Source: an uncultured Prevotellaceae bacterium (GTDB taxonomy: Bacteria > Bacteroidota > Bacteroidia > Bacteroidales > Bacteroidaceae). Taken from it: a stretch of 64,000 nt of DNA. The notes under the pieces are model-generated. The model ran no database searches. It was not told the DNA's origin and saw only the letters and a list, made by a program, of their open reading frames with translations. Of the stretch, positions 34,806-44,407 are shown in pieces (position 1 is the first letter of the stretch; every line of letters starts with the position of its first letter). A program made the position numbers and the translations under genes. The stretch covers positions 1-64,000 of the forward strand of contig CACYYG010000004.1 of NCBI GenBank assembly GCA_902778535.1. The letters are read 5' to 3'.

Positions 34806-36098
34806 CTATTTCTCTGTAGAATTTTTCTTACCAAACTGCGGATCGATGTGGATGAAAGCTGCCACAAGGAAGGTGACAGAGCAGAGCGCCATCACAATGA
34901 TAAAGAATGTGGAATAGCCCACAGCATCCTTCAGAAAACCGCTGAACATGCCCGGCACCTGCAGGCCGAGGTAGCTGATGCCTGTACAAATGGCGTAGTG
35001 GCTGGTCTTGAACTCACCCATAGCGAAATAGAGCATGTAGAGCGTCAAGGCGGTGAAGCCCATACCATAGCCGAACTGCTCGATGAAGATGCACGAGCTG
35101 ACGAGCAGCATGTTGGAAGGCAAGGCGAGGCTCATGTAGACATAGACGATATCAGGCAAAGTGATAGCGCATACCATAGGCCAGAGCCAACGCTTCAGAC
35201 CGTCGCGTGAAGCCAGCCATCCGCCCACAATGCCGCCAAGAAGCAAACCGATGAGTCCCACAGTGCCGTAGCTCACGCCATATTGAACGAGAGTAAGCCC
35301 CAGTCCGCCGTCCTCTTGCGGACGGGTGAGGAAGGTCTTACTCATGGCATTGAGCAGGGCTTCAGGGAAACGGTAGAACAAGATGAAGAGGATGGCTGCC
35401 AGCATCGGCTTCCAAGGCATCTTGTGGACAAATGCCACAAGCATGGTCTTCAGGCCGCGCACTATTTCGGCTGCTGTCGCATCGCGCTGAACGTCGGAAT
35501 CGGCCTTAGGCATCATGCGAGTGTGGTAAAGCCAGATGGCAAGAAAGAGAGCAGCTGTGCCGTAGAAGACGAGGGCCCAGGCAAAGGCCTTGCTCTCAGG
35601 GTAATACTCCTGCAACAGTCCGGCCAAAGGCACCAGCGCGCCATTGCCGAAGATGACGGCCAAGCGATAGAAAGTGTTGCGGATGCCCACAAACCAGGCC
35701 TGCTTGTGCTCATCTAATTCCAGCATGTAATAGCCGTCGGCGGCAATGTCGTGTGTGGCACTGCTGAAGGCCATGAGGAAAAAGAAGAACAGCGTGCCTT
35801 GCAACCAAAACGAAGTATTCAGCGTAAAGGCAATGCCCGCCAACGACGAGCCTAACAATACCTGAGTCAGCAGCACCCACCAGCGTTTCGTTTTATACAA
35901 GTCAACAAACGGGCTCCACAGCGGTTTGATGATCCAAGGCAAGCCCAGCCAGCCGGTGTAGAGGCCTATCTGCGCGTCGCTCAGGCCCATCTGCATATAA
36001 AGGACTACAGCCACCGATGTCACGATGACGTTGGGCAAACCCTCAGCAATATACAAGGTGGGAATCCATGCCCACGGGTTTCTCTTTGTTGGTTTCAT
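34806..36098 (-). CDS. AmpG-like MFS transporter
   Basis: A 430-residue twelve-helix transporter of the AmpG/PAT group. The start region PTLYIAEGLPNVIVTSVAVV and the YMQMGLSDAQIGLYTGWLGL segment are typical. AmpG members import anhydro-muropeptides released during wall turnover. The ATG at 36098 (MKPTKRNPWAW) is chosen; it is 1 base after the SpoIID gene ends. Together with that gene and the GT2-DUF4922 gene it forms an operon that fits peptidoglycan remodelling or recycling, but the substrate is inferred. Confidence 0.85.
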   Translation of the reverse strand: MKPTKRNPWAWIPTLYIAEGLPNVIVTSVAVVLYMQMGLSDAQIGLYTGWLGLPWIIKPLWSPFVDLYKTKRWWVLLTQVLLGSSLAGIAFTLNTSFWLQGTLFFFFLMAFSSATHDIAADGYYMLELDEHKQAWFVGIRNTFYRLAVIFGNGALVPLAGLLQEYYPESKAFAWALVFYGTAALFLAIWLYHTRMMPKADSDVQRDATAAEIVRGLKTMLVAFVHKMPWKPMLAAILFILFYRFPEALLNAMSKTFLTRPQEDGGLGLTLVQYGVSYGTVGLIGLLLGGIVGGWLASRDGLKRWLWPMVCAITLPDIVYVYMSLALPSNMLLVSSCIFIEQFGYGMGFTALTLYMLYFAMGEFKTSHYAICTGISYLGLQVPGMFSGFLKDAVGYSTFFIIVMALCSVTFLVAAFIHIDPQFGKKNSTEK

Positions 36099-36099
36099 C

Positions 36100-37353
36100 T
36101 TAATAAATTTCCTTGATTTCTGCTCCTGGATAATAATGCAACAGGATGTCACGATATTTCATTCCTTCGTGAGCCATCACAGCGGCGCCAATCTGGCAGA
36201 GGCCCACGCCGTGGCCCCAGCCGTGGCCGTGAAGGATGAATGAGCTGCCGCTTTTCTCTACCTCGAAGTTCGAGCTGTACAGATGGGTGGGACTAAGGGC
36301 ACGGCGAATCTCCAATTCCTTGCCGATAATGAGCGAACACTTGGTGCCCACAATCCTGAGACGCCAGATGCGGCCGCTTTTTCCGCGATCCAAGGGGACG
36401 AGGTCTGTTATGTCGCCTAAGTCTGTCTTTAGTTTTTCACGAACCAATGCCGACAACTCCTCAACTGTGTACGCTACCGTCCAGTCGTGGAAGTCGCTCG
36501 TCTCCTGGTCGTAGTCGTTGAGCACTTGTCGCAGGATGTTCTTGTCCTGCGTGTCGCACCACCGGCACTCCACGCTCTGCAAGTAGGGCTTTGGTGTGTC
36601 CTCCCAGCAATACTGGAACTCCTCGGTGTGGCCACCACAGCATTTCGAGAAGCGTGTGTCGCACAGCTCACCGTTGAACATAAGCACCTGGCCACGCGTG
36701 GCACTGACAGCCTGAATGGGCAGTGATGAGCGCTGAGTAGTGAGTCCCTGATAGCGCTGACAGTGGTCGTCGGCACAGACATCGAAGAGTACGTGATCCT
36801 CACGGTCGTACCATCTCAACACCTCGTTCTTCTCAGTATTTTCTTTCCTCTTTCCTCTCTCCTCTCTCCTCTTTCCTCCTTCCTCTTTCCTCTCTTCTCT
36901 CTCCTCCTTCTGATACAGCAGCCATGAGCGGCTGATAACAGCATGTGCCTTAAGGAACTCCAAAGACGAGGTGGCGCTCATCTCGCTGGAGATGACGCTC
37001 TCCAGATAATCTTCCACAGGCAATTCGTTGATGGCCTGTATCTGACCGGCATCGACAACAAGCTTCAACATACCAAGGAAAGTCTGCTGCTGATGACGCT
37101 CCCAGTGGAAACCGTTGCCGATGGTCACATCGTTCAGGGTGAAAGTGGGGAGAGGCTGGTGAGAGGTAAGGGGCGTGAAGCACAACTCACGGAATTGCTG
37201 TCCTTGCCAGAGCAGGGCGCCGTCGGAAAGTTCTACTGTCTGAGGGCCGCTGACCGTTTTGCCTTTAGCCCGATACGTACCGTTGAGACAAAACTCGATG
37301 CGCTGCGCACAGACAATGCCAACGGTCACCCTGGGTATATTATCTGTACTCAT
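36100..37353 (-). CDS. SpoIID/LytB domain protein
   Basis: A 417-residue protein with the SpoIID fold. Landmarks: [18 protein letters not shown] near residue 108, [13 protein letters not shown] near 137, [12 protein letters not shown] near 235 and [15 protein letters not shown] near 378. SpoIID-type proteins are lytic transglycosylases or amidase enhancers acting on peptidoglycan. No clear signal peptide is seen. A low-complexity E/R/K/G insert (about residues 152-177) interrupts the domain after [13 protein letters not shown]. The start overlaps the stop of the upstream gene by four bases (ATGA). Confidence 0.87.
   Translation of the reverse strand: MSTDNIPRVTVGIVCAQRIEFCLNGTYRAKGKTVSGPQTVELSDGALLWQGQQFRELCFTPLTSHQPLPTFTLNDVTIGNGFHWERHQQQTFLGMLKLVVDAGQIQAINELPVEDYLESVISSEMSATSSLEFLKAHAVISRSWLLYQKEEREERKEEGGKRREERGKRKENTEKNEVLRWYDREDHVLFDVCADDHCQRYQGLTTQRSSLPIQAVSATRGQVLMFNGELCDTRFSKCCGGHTEEFQYCWEDTPKPYLQSVECRWCDTQDKNILRQVLNDYDQETSDFHDWTVAYTVEELSALVREKLKTDLGDITDLVPLDRGKSGRIWRLRIVGTKCSLIIGKELEIRRALSPTHLYSSNFEVEKSGSSFILHGHGWGHGVGLCQIGAAVMAHEGMKYRDILLHYYPGAEIKEIY
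36839..36911 (-). repeat. In-frame TCCTCTTTCC-type tract in the SpoIID gene
   Basis: About 70 bases of CCTCTCTCCTCTTTCC words encode the E/K/R/G insert of the SpoIID protein (peptide words [15 protein letters not shown]). Reading frame is kept. Confidence 0.8.
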
Positions 37354-39695
37354 CGGGCAATGCTGAGTTGTGAAAGATCAAGACTACATTCTTGCAGAAT
37401 GGCTACGGCCTTTTCAGCGTCCAACTTGTGGAAGTCTTCCTCGCGTGGAGTGATAAGCAGACCGGCCATATCCAAGGCACCGGGACTGACAAGCAACCGC
37501 TCGTCGCCTTCCTTATAATAGCAGTCGGGACGATGTTTCTTGCGAGGGAAAACCACAGTAATGAAATTGTCCTTTTCCCGCCAGCTGACAACATTCATCA
37601 TCGGCTCATCCTCATCTTCCATAATGGGTAACGTGTTGTAAAGTTGCATAAACAGCTGCTCAACAACTGTCGAGTCTTTGCTGCAGATAGCAACTGCGGT
37701 ACAGGGATAATCTGTGATGATGGCTATCAGCGCATCGTCATAGGGATGAGCAATGGGTTTCATGTTTCCCGTCAGTCGCAGCCACTCCTTCTGCAAAGGC
37801 AACATTCCCGTTGTGCCAGCCTGCAAGTGGGCGTGATCGGGAGCTGAAGCGCCACAACGCGGACCGTTGTAGAAGACGGTCAGTTCTGGATATTTCGTTA
37901 GCAGCTCCATCATCTGCCCAAAGAGCGGCTTAATGCGCTGCGGCTGGTGTTCGTCCGCAGGCAGCGTGAAGTGCATGGGCAAGATTGGGAAGGGATTGAC
38001 CAAGAGGTGAGTAGTGAGAGGTGAGAGGTTAAAGGTGAGTTGCTCCTTCGGTCTGTTCTCCTTGCAGAGGAAACAAGGACGCTCGGCCAGCGCCTGCTTC
38101 GTAATGCTGGCGCCTGTAGAGCGGATGCGTGCAGGATTATATTGGGCGGCTAATGTCAGCTTACCCACGTGCAGCTCTTTTGTCTGTACTTCCGTCAGGT
38201 CGCGGTAGCGCTGCAAAGCCTCAGGCCACTGACTCAACTGAAGGTCAAAGAAACGATGTAAAGTCTCACTTTCCTCTTTCCACTTTCCACTTTCCTCTTT
38301 CCACTTTCCACTTTCCTCTTTCCACTTTCCACTTTTCTCTTTATTCATCCTCTGGCGGGCTAGAATCTCTATCGTGCGCAGACGGTCCTTATAGAGATTG
38401 TTCGCATTGACGCGATCTATGCTGAGAGCGGCGTCGCTGTTACCCTCCCAGCGGCGACACAGATACAGTTCGTCGTAGATACGGCCGATGCGATAGCTGC
38501 GGCTGAAGGCCAAGCCCATCGCATAATCCTCGCCGTAGCTGGTGTTGGGCAACTGGAACTGGCGCAGCACCGGCGTGAAGAAAGCTCTTGGAGCGCCCAG
38601 GCCGTTGATGCGCAAGGCATTGTTCGGCCCGTTCTCTTCAGTCCATTCGCGATGGTCGATGAGGCCTGGCGGCAGCGTCTCTAACTGGAAGTTACAGATG
38701 CGGTAGGAGCCCACAATCATCGCGGCTTTCTGCTCACGGAAAGCGTCAACAATGCGTTGCAGAGTTTGCTCTGAGGAATAGAGGTCGTCGCTGTCCAGCT
38801 GTACGGCAAATCGCCCGCAGCGTGGGTCATTTATCGCCATATTCCAGCAGCCACCAATGCCGAGATCGGTGCGCTTAGGCTGTAGGTGGACGAGCGCGTT
38901 CTGTTTGTTGCCATACATACTGGACAGGATGTCGGAGGTGCCGTCGGTGCTGTGGTTATCAACGACAATGACGTTGAAGGGGAAGGTTGTCTTTTGTGAA
39001 AGGGCGCTCTCAACGGCATCCTTGATGGTGCGCACACGGTTGTAGACAGGGATAATGACGGAAGCCTCCACAGGAAACGGCTGCTCGTCAAAGTCGATGT
39101 CGGTGTAAGCCATGGTATCAACAAGAGCACCAATAGCCTTCAGATGCTGCGTGGCCACCTGCTCTCGCTCAATCTGAACCTGGCGATTGGCTGGATTCAC
39201 ATAGTCGAACTGCTTCTCTCCCGACTTTCGCAAGTCCTGCTCCACTTCTGTATACAAAAACTCATTCAGGTGAAGCAGCTCACCGTGACGGCTCAGCCAC
39301 AGGCGCAGGTCATAGAGCCCGCTGTATTTATATAATAATGTGTCTGCTCTTTCCTGTGCCCACTGTTTCAGCAAATCAGTACGGATGAGCAGAAGCGGGC
39401 CGAAGTCGAAATCATCGCGAATGGCGCCAAGCTGATAGTCAATGGCAGGATGCTTCTCCACCTTCCACTTTCCTCCTTCTTCTTTCTTCTCGAAACGGTC
39501 GGCATAGACCATTGCAGCTCCGCTATCGGAGGCCACGCGAGCCAGACGATCCAACGCGCCCTCTCCTAAGACCAGTGATGTTGCCTTGGTTATGATAACA
39601 ACAAACTCGGTTTTTGCCTGATTGGCAATATCAAGTAGCGTGGCGCTGCTCAGCTGGCTCTCCTCGGGCTGGAAAAAATCTATCTTTCTATTCAT
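37350..39695 (-). CDS. Glycosyltransferase family 2 fused to a DUF4922 HIT-like domain
   Basis: A 781-residue cytosolic fusion. After ~210 residues of its own, a GT-A domain ([20 protein letters not shown] near 215, VDNHSTDGT near 248, and the DxD-like LDSDDLYS near 305) is followed, from about 520, by a domain with [12 protein letters not shown] and the HIT-like triad HAHLQAG near 630. DUF4922 belongs to the HIT/GDP-galactose phosphorylase-like group of nucleotidyl hydrolases. A nucleotide-sugar role is likely, but donor and acceptor are unknown. Three low-complexity inserts are visible ([12 protein letters not shown] near 80, repeated EESGKWK near 450-475, and [10 protein letters not shown] near 550). 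The first ATG that leaves a normal start is 39695. Confidence 0.8.
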   Translation of the reverse strand: MNRKIDFFQPEESQLSSATLLDIANQAKTEFVVIITKATSLVLGEGALDRLARVASDSGAAMVYADRFEKKEEGGKWKVEKHPAIDYQLGAIRDDFDFGPLLLIRTDLLKQWAQERADTLLYKYSGLYDLRLWLSRHGELLHLNEFLYTEVEQDLRKSGEKQFDYVNPANRQVQIEREQVATQHLKAIGALVDTMAYTDIDFDEQPFPVEASVIIPVYNRVRTIKDAVESALSQKTTFPFNVIVVDNHSTDGTSDILSSMYGNKQNALVHLQPKRTDLGIGGCWNMAINDPRCGRFAVQLDSDDLYSSEQTLQRIVDAFREQKAAMIVGSYRICNFQLETLPPGLIDHREWTEENGPNNALRINGLGAPRAFFTPVLRQFQLPNTSYGEDYAMGLAFSRSYRIGRIYDELYLCRRWEGNSDAALSIDRVNANNLYKDRLRTIEILARQRMNKEKSGKWKEESGKWKEESGKWKEESETLHRFFDLQLSQWPEALQRYRDLTEVQTKELHVGKLTLAAQYNPARIRSTGASITKQALAERPCFLCKENRPKEQLTFNLSPLTTHLLVNPFPILPMHFTLPADEHQPQRIKPLFGQMMELLTKYPELTVFYNGPRCGASAPDHAHLQAGTTGMLPLQKEWLRLTGNMKPIAHPYDDALIAIITDYPCTAVAICSKDSTVVEQLFMQLYNTLPIMEDEDEPMMNVVSWREKDNFITVVFPRKKHRPDCYYKEGDERLLVSPGALDMAGLLITPREEDFHKLDAEKAVAILQECSLDLSQLSIAR
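38267..38345 (-). repeat. In-frame 21-bp tandem repeat in the GT2-DUF4922 gene
   Basis: Three and a half copies of a 21-bp unit made of CTTTCCACTTTCCTC words. It encodes repeated EESGKWK between the GT-A and DUF4922 parts. Confidence 0.85.
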
Positions 39696-39769
39696 GTTCG
39701 CTATTTTCCTGCAAAAGTACGTATTTCCCACCGATTAAACGAAGAAAAGGCAATATTTTCTCCTTCTTT

Positions 39770-39801
39770 TTTGCTCATTCAACGGGAAATGCTTACTTTT
39801 G
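39770..39801 (+). promoter_or_regulatory. Promoter of the GHMP kinase gene
   Basis: TTTG (39770-39773), 20-base spacer, TACTTTTG (39794-39801), six bases before the ATG at 39807, so the mRNA is nearly leaderless. Confidence 0.72.
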
Positions 39802-39806
39802 CACAC

Positions 39807-40952
39807 ATGAACTATCAATATCACATTTTTTCTCCCTACCGTGTGTGTCCGTTGGGCGCACATGTAGACCACCAGCACGGACTGGTGACCGGTTTCGCCA
39901 TCAACAAGGGCGTCGACCTGTGGTTTAACGTCAGAGAGGACGACGTGGTTAAACTCTCATCGAGAACCTTTGAAGGCGATGTGGAGTTCCATGTGAACAG
40001 TCCATCGCAAGTAAAGGAACGTCATTGGGGCGACTATGCCCGCGGTGCAAAGTTTGCTCTGCGCAAGCGTTTTGAGCTGCGCTACGGCATCGAGGGCGTC
40101 ATACAAGGCTCGCTGCCTGTGGGTGGTTTGTCGAGTAGCGCTGCCGTGCTCGTGGCCTACGTGATGGCATTGGCCAAAGCTAACGACATCACGCTTCAGC
40201 CCTTCGAGGTAGTAAAGATAGCCTCTGAGGCTGAGCGCGAGTACATCGGCCTGAATAACGGTCTGCTCGATCAGGCGTGCATCGCCTTAGGCAACAAGGA
40301 CGGCTTGCTGTTCCTCGACTGCGACAGCAACGAATACCGCATCATCAAGCGCCATCCAGACATGCCAGACTTCGAGATTGGCATCTTTTTCTCAGGTCTG
40401 ACGCGCTCATTGGTGAACAGCGACTACAACCTGCGCGTCTACGAGTGTAAGACGGCTGCGTGGAACATGCTGGCCTATACCGACCAGCCGCTGAAGACTT
40501 TCGACAAGACTTTCCTTCGCGACATTCCTAAGGCCACGTTTGAAAAGACACGCATTGCTATGCCTGCCCGCTTCGCACGTCGCGCTGAGCATTTCTACAG
40601 CGAATATCGTCGTGTACGCCAAGGCGTAACTGCCTGGGAGACAGGAAACATGAAATTATTTGGAAAGCTTTCCTTCGATTCTTGCGAAAGCTCCATCCAC
40701 AACTACGAGTGTGGCAGTCCTGAGCTGATAGCCATCTACGAGGCCATGCGTGAGTTGCCCGGTGTATGGGGCGGCCGCTTCTCAGGAGCCGGTTTCAAAG
40801 GTGCCTGTATCGCTCTTGTCGACCCAGCCTATAAAAAAGAGATTGAGGCAAAACTCACAGAGCGTTACCTCAATCAATTCCCTGAATACGAAAAGACTTT
40901 CCAAGTGTTCTGGGTGAAGCCCGACGACGGAGCCCGTTTCCTCACAGAGTAG
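39807..40952 (+). CDS. GHMP sugar kinase, galactokinase/galacturonokinase type
   Basis: A 381-residue GHMP kinase. The sugar-binding motif near residue 10 is SPYRVCPLGAHVDHQHG, where galactokinases have GEHTDYN; the Glu of the GEH triad is Ala here. The ATP-binding GGLSSSAAV is near residue 112 and the third motif GRFSGAGFKG near 335. The Ala and the -DHQ- environment match, from memory, plant galacturonokinase rather than galactokinase, so the substrate may be galacturonate. It is divergent from the GT2-DUF4922 gene and monocistronic. Its start is fixed by the promoter; the frame opens 12 codons upstream. Confidence 0.78.
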   Translation: MNYQYHIFSPYRVCPLGAHVDHQHGLVTGFAINKGVDLWFNVREDDVVKLSSRTFEGDVEFHVNSPSQVKERHWGDYARGAKFALRKRFELRYGIEGVIQGSLPVGGLSSSAAVLVAYVMALAKANDITLQPFEVVKIASEAEREYIGLNNGLLDQACIALGNKDGLLFLDCDSNEYRIIKRHPDMPDFEIGIFFSGLTRSLVNSDYNLRVYECKTAAWNMLAYTDQPLKTFDKTFLRDIPKATFEKTRIAMPARFARRAEHFYSEYRRVRQGVTAWETGNMKLFGKLSFDSCESSIHNYECGSPELIAIYEAMRELPGVWGGRFSGAGFKGACIALVDPAYKKEIEAKLTERYLNQFPEYEKTFQVFWVKPDDGARFLTE

Positions 40953-40954
40953 CA

Positions 40955-41046
40955 GTTGTTTTCTCACAGATTTCACGGATTACACAGATTTTTCTCGTTT
41001 CGTTAGAAATGACCTGTGTAATCCGTGAAATCTGTGAGAAAACAAC
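40955..41046. terminator. 33-bp perfect inverted repeat between the GHMP kinase and clpB genes
   Basis: Positions 40955-40987 and 41014-41046 are perfect reverse complements with a 26-base loop. The arms contain CACAGATTTCACGGATTACA. It should form a very stable hairpin that ends both convergent genes. Confidence 0.88.
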
Positions 41047-41063
41047 AAACCGTCAGTGAGATT

Positions 41064-43568
41064 TTAGTTGTGGAAGACGAGGCCGTCGCCAAACTCATCG
41101 ATGACGATGGGCTTATCACGGTTAATCTCGTCGGCCAGCAGCTTCTTCGACAGGTCGTTGAGGACATAGTGCTGGATGGCGCGCTTCACCGGACGGGCAC
41201 CCATATCGGGGTCGTAGCCTTCCTGAGCCAGCCAGCGGATGGCATGGTCGCTGACTTGCAGCTGGAATCCCTGCGGTTCCAGCATTTTTTGTACGCGCGA
41301 CAACTGCAGACGAACCACCTGCTCTATCTCATTCTCCGAAAGCTGCTGGAAAGTGATGATCTCGTCGATACGGTTAAGGAACTCAGGCCTCATCACCATG
41401 CGAAGCTGTTCGCGGGTAGCGTTGCTGGTCATAATGATGATGGTGTTCTTGAAGTCGGCCGTACGTCCCTTGTTGTCTGTGAGACGCCCGTCGTCGAGCA
41501 CCTGCAACAGGATATTGAAGACATCGGGATGAGCCTTCTCTATCTCGTCGAAGAGCACCACGCTGTAGGGCTTGCGCCTGACGGCCTCAGTCAGCTGGCC
41601 ACCCTCATCGTAGCCTATATAGCCCGGAGGCGCGCCGATAAGCCTTGAAACGGTGTGTTTCTCCTGATATTCGCTCATGTCGATACGCGTCATCATCGTT
41701 TCGTCGTTGAACAGGTATTCTGCCAAAGCCTTTGCCAGCTCGGTCTTACCCACACCTGTCGTTCCCATGAAGATGAATGAGGCGATAGGCCGCTTAGGGT
41801 CTTGCAGCCCGGCACGACTGCGGCGTACGGCGTCGCTGACAGCGGTGATGGCCTCGTCCTGACCGATGACGCGTTTGTGCAGTTCCTCTTCCAGATGGAG
41901 CAGCTTTTCGCGCTCGCTCTGCATCATTCTACTCACGGGAATGCCTGTCCATCGAGAGACGACTTCAGCGATGTCGTCGGCTGTGACCTCCTCGCGCACC
42001 AGCTTCGCATCCTCCTTCGAATTCAGCTGCTGCTGAATGGCGGCGATGTGCGCCTCCAGTTCCTTCATCTTACCGTAGCGTATCTCAGCCACCTTTCCGT
42101 AGTTGCCCTCGCGCTCGGCCCGTTCAGCCTCATATTTCAGCTGCTCCATCTGCTGTTTGTCCTGCTGAATCTGGTTCACCAGCTGGCGCTCGCCTTCCCA
42201 GCGGGCACGGAACTGCGCCTCCTGGTCTTTCAGATCGGCTATCTCCTTGTCGAGCTGGGCAATCTTCGGCTCGTCGTTCTCGCGCTTGATGGCCTCACGC
42301 TCAATCTCAAGCTGCGCCAGACGGCGGCTGATTTCGTCGAGTTCCTCGGGCACGCTGTCGCGCTCCATACGCAGCTTGGCGGCTGCCTCATCCATCAGGT
42401 CGATGGCCTTGTCGGGCAGGAAACGCTCGGTGATATATCTTTCAGAGAGCTTTACGGCAGCGATACAGGCATCGTCCTGAATACGCACCTTGTGGTGATT
42501 CTCGTAGCGCTCCTTCAATCCACGCAGGATGGAAATGGCCGAGAGCTCGTCTGGCTCATCCACCATAACTGTCTGGAAACGACGCTCTAACGCCTTATCC
42601 TTCTCGAAATACTTCTGGTATTCGTTCAACGTTGTAGCGCCGATGGCCCTCAGCTCACCTCGTGCCAATGCAGGCTTGAGAATGTTGGCGGCGTCCATAG
42701 CGCCCTCTCCCCCGCCCGCTCCTACGAGCGTGTGGATTTCGTCGATGAAGAGGATGATGCGGCCCTCGCTGCGCGTCACCTCACCGATGACGCTCTTCAG
42801 TCGCTCCTCAAACTCACCCTTGTACTTTGCACCGGCTACCAGCGCACCCATGTCGAGTGAATAGACCTGCTTGTCCTTCAGGTTCTCAGGCACGTCGCCG
42901 CGGACGATACGCCCGGCCAGACCCTCGACGATGGCCGTCTTACCCGTGCCAGGCTCGCCGATGAGGATGGGGTTGTTCTTCGTCCTGCGGGAAAGAATCT
43001 GCAGCAGACGGCGAATCTCATCATCACGGCCGATAACGGGGTCAAGCTTGCCTGCACGCGCCATGCTCACCAGGTTCTTGGCATATTTCTCCAGCGACTG
43101 ATAGTTGTCGTCGGCGCTCTGGCTCTGAACCTTCTGGCCCTGGCGCAGCTCGAGCACGGCCTGCTTCAGGTCTTTCTGATTCACGCCTGCATCCTTGAGG
43201 ATACGGCTCACGGTGCTGTTCACTTCAAGCAGAGCCAACAGTATCGGCTCACACGAAACGAACTCGTCGCCCAGCTGCTGCGAGATTTCCTGCGCCTTCA
43301 TCAGCACCTTGTTGCTGTCGCTCGACAGGTAGGGCTCTCCGCCTTGCACACGAGCCAGGTGCTGCAATTCCTGCTGGCAGAGCATCTGAATCTGCCCCAT
43401 GTTCGCGCCCAGCTTCTGAAAGACGAAGCCCACCACATCGCGGGCCTTGTCGATAAGGGCCAGCATCAGATGCACGGGCTCAATGCTCTGCTGGCCGTTC
43501 TGTCGGGCCAGGAAGACGGCCTGCTGCACCGTTTCCTGTGCCTTGATAGTAAATTTTTCGAGTGTCAT
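41064..43568 (-). CDS. clpB: ATP-dependent disaggregase ClpB
   Basis: An 834-residue Hsp100 that unfolds aggregated proteins with DnaK. The N domain (1-145), Walker A motifs GEPGTGKT near 203 and GTTGVGKT near 600, the coiled-coil M domain (about 400-530) and the GYDEGGQL and [11 protein letters not shown] segments are present. Between sensor-1 MTSN and the RPEFLNR arginine region only ten residues ([10 protein letters not shown]) are found, where E. coli ClpB has about thirty. The family is otherwise complete. The gene stands alone behind a repeat-rich upstream region. Confidence 0.94.
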   Translation of the reverse strand: MTLEKFTIKAQETVQQAVFLARQNGQQSIEPVHLMLALIDKARDVVGFVFQKLGANMGQIQMLCQQELQHLARVQGGEPYLSSDSNKVLMKAQEISQQLGDEFVSCEPILLALLEVNSTVSRILKDAGVNQKDLKQAVLELRQGQKVQSQSADDNYQSLEKYAKNLVSMARAGKLDPVIGRDDEIRRLLQILSRRTKNNPILIGEPGTGKTAIVEGLAGRIVRGDVPENLKDKQVYSLDMGALVAGAKYKGEFEERLKSVIGEVTRSEGRIILFIDEIHTLVGAGGGEGAMDAANILKPALARGELRAIGATTLNEYQKYFEKDKALERRFQTVMVDEPDELSAISILRGLKERYENHHKVRIQDDACIAAVKLSERYITERFLPDKAIDLMDEAAAKLRMERDSVPEELDEISRRLAQLEIEREAIKRENDEPKIAQLDKEIADLKDQEAQFRARWEGERQLVNQIQQDKQQMEQLKYEAERAEREGNYGKVAEIRYGKMKELEAHIAAIQQQLNSKEDAKLVREEVTADDIAEVVSRWTGIPVSRMMQSEREKLLHLEEELHKRVIGQDEAITAVSDAVRRSRAGLQDPKRPIASFIFMGTTGVGKTELAKALAEYLFNDETMMTRIDMSEYQEKHTVSRLIGAPPGYIGYDEGGQLTEAVRRKPYSVVLFDEIEKAHPDVFNILLQVLDDGRLTDNKGRTADFKNTIIIMTSNATREQLRMVMRPEFLNRIDEIITFQQLSENEIEQVVRLQLSRVQKMLEPQGFQLQVSDHAIRWLAQEGYDPDMGARPVKRAIQHYVLNDLSKKLLADEINRDKPIVIDEFGDGLVFHN

Positions 43569-43693
43569 ATTGTTCTCCTTTCTTTAATGAGTTTCTGCCT
43601 TCAAAGGAACAAACCATGTGCCACCGCCCCGCAACCGCCAGATAGTCAGCAGAAACGGACAAAATGTCAGCACACCCATAATCCCCCTCTTTT

Positions 43694-43742
43694 GACGAAA
43701 GCGACTAATACCTGTTCGTATATTTCGGGTTTTTAGATGTGA
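43694..43742. repeat. Single unit related to the 70-bp repeat
   Basis: CGACTAATACCTGTTCGTAT followed by TTTCGGGTTTTTAGATGTGA corresponds to the 70-bp unit at 17545-17744. It lies directly before copy C of the 420-bp element. Confidence 0.7.
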
Positions 43743-43770
43743 TGAAATCGTGAATAACGCTACCAAAAAT

Positions 43771-44190
43771 GTAAAGAAAATTTATTCCGATTTTTTTACA
43801 AATGAAATTCGTGAAATAGAATCGGAAAGACAGCGTTTTGCCGTCAGTCGGTCATCGGATGAGCATGAGCACGGCTCAAAAACTGCACATCTGTATGGGT
43901 TTTGTGCAGCTTTTCAGCCTCTGAAAGGGGCTGTTTTCACCTCAGAACGGCTTACTTTTGCAAAAAAAGATGGTCCGCGTGAAAAAAAGGCATTGACTTT
44001 TTTTCATGGGGATATACCTTTTTGAAAACGAGGATGCTCCCTATGAACATGAATATGAGCTAAGCGACTGTCAGTCAGTGAAATAGTCAACCCCTCTCAT
44101 TTTCGCGTTTTTTTCAGCAAAATGTCCTGTCTTGAATTCTGAGCCATTCTCAGCCTCGCAAAACCCTGTTTTTCCGCCACTTTTGTAAAA
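43771..44190 (+). repeat. 420-bp interspersed element, copy C
   Basis: About 89% identical by eye to copy A, with the first ~50 bases identical. The central hairpin is damaged on its right side (CACGCGGA has become CATGGGGA). A 91-codon frame (from 43750) crosses it. It lies 200 bases upstream of clpB on the other strand and 218 bases before the alpha-2-macroglobulin gene. Confidence 0.88.
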
Positions 44191-44352
44191 ATATTTTACT
44201 CATTCTGAGTTATTATTGGAAATCATTTTTATGTCTATGAATTATTCAGGGCAGAATAAACGCGGGAGCACGTAGAATCATTTGGAAGCGACGTAGAGAA
44301 CTCGGGGTGATGCTATTCAATCGTTAAACTTTCTAATAATTTCAGAATATGG

Positions 44353-44383
44353 TTGCATATCATGAAAATAATGAGTATCTTTG
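44353..44383 (+). promoter_or_regulatory. Promoter of the alpha-2-macroglobulin operon
   Basis: TTGC (44353-44356), 19-base spacer, TATCTTTG (44376-44383), then about 24 bases to ATG 44408. The -33 box is imperfect. Confidence 0.6.
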
Positions 44384-44407
44384 CATGAATAATAACACCT
44401 ACGCATT

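Noticed and set aside
43750-44025. 91-codon frame over copy C of the 420-bp element
   Set aside because: Copy A lacks a start, and most differences between copies change the protein while the part after the stop is equally conserved. Reported as an open question, not as a gene.
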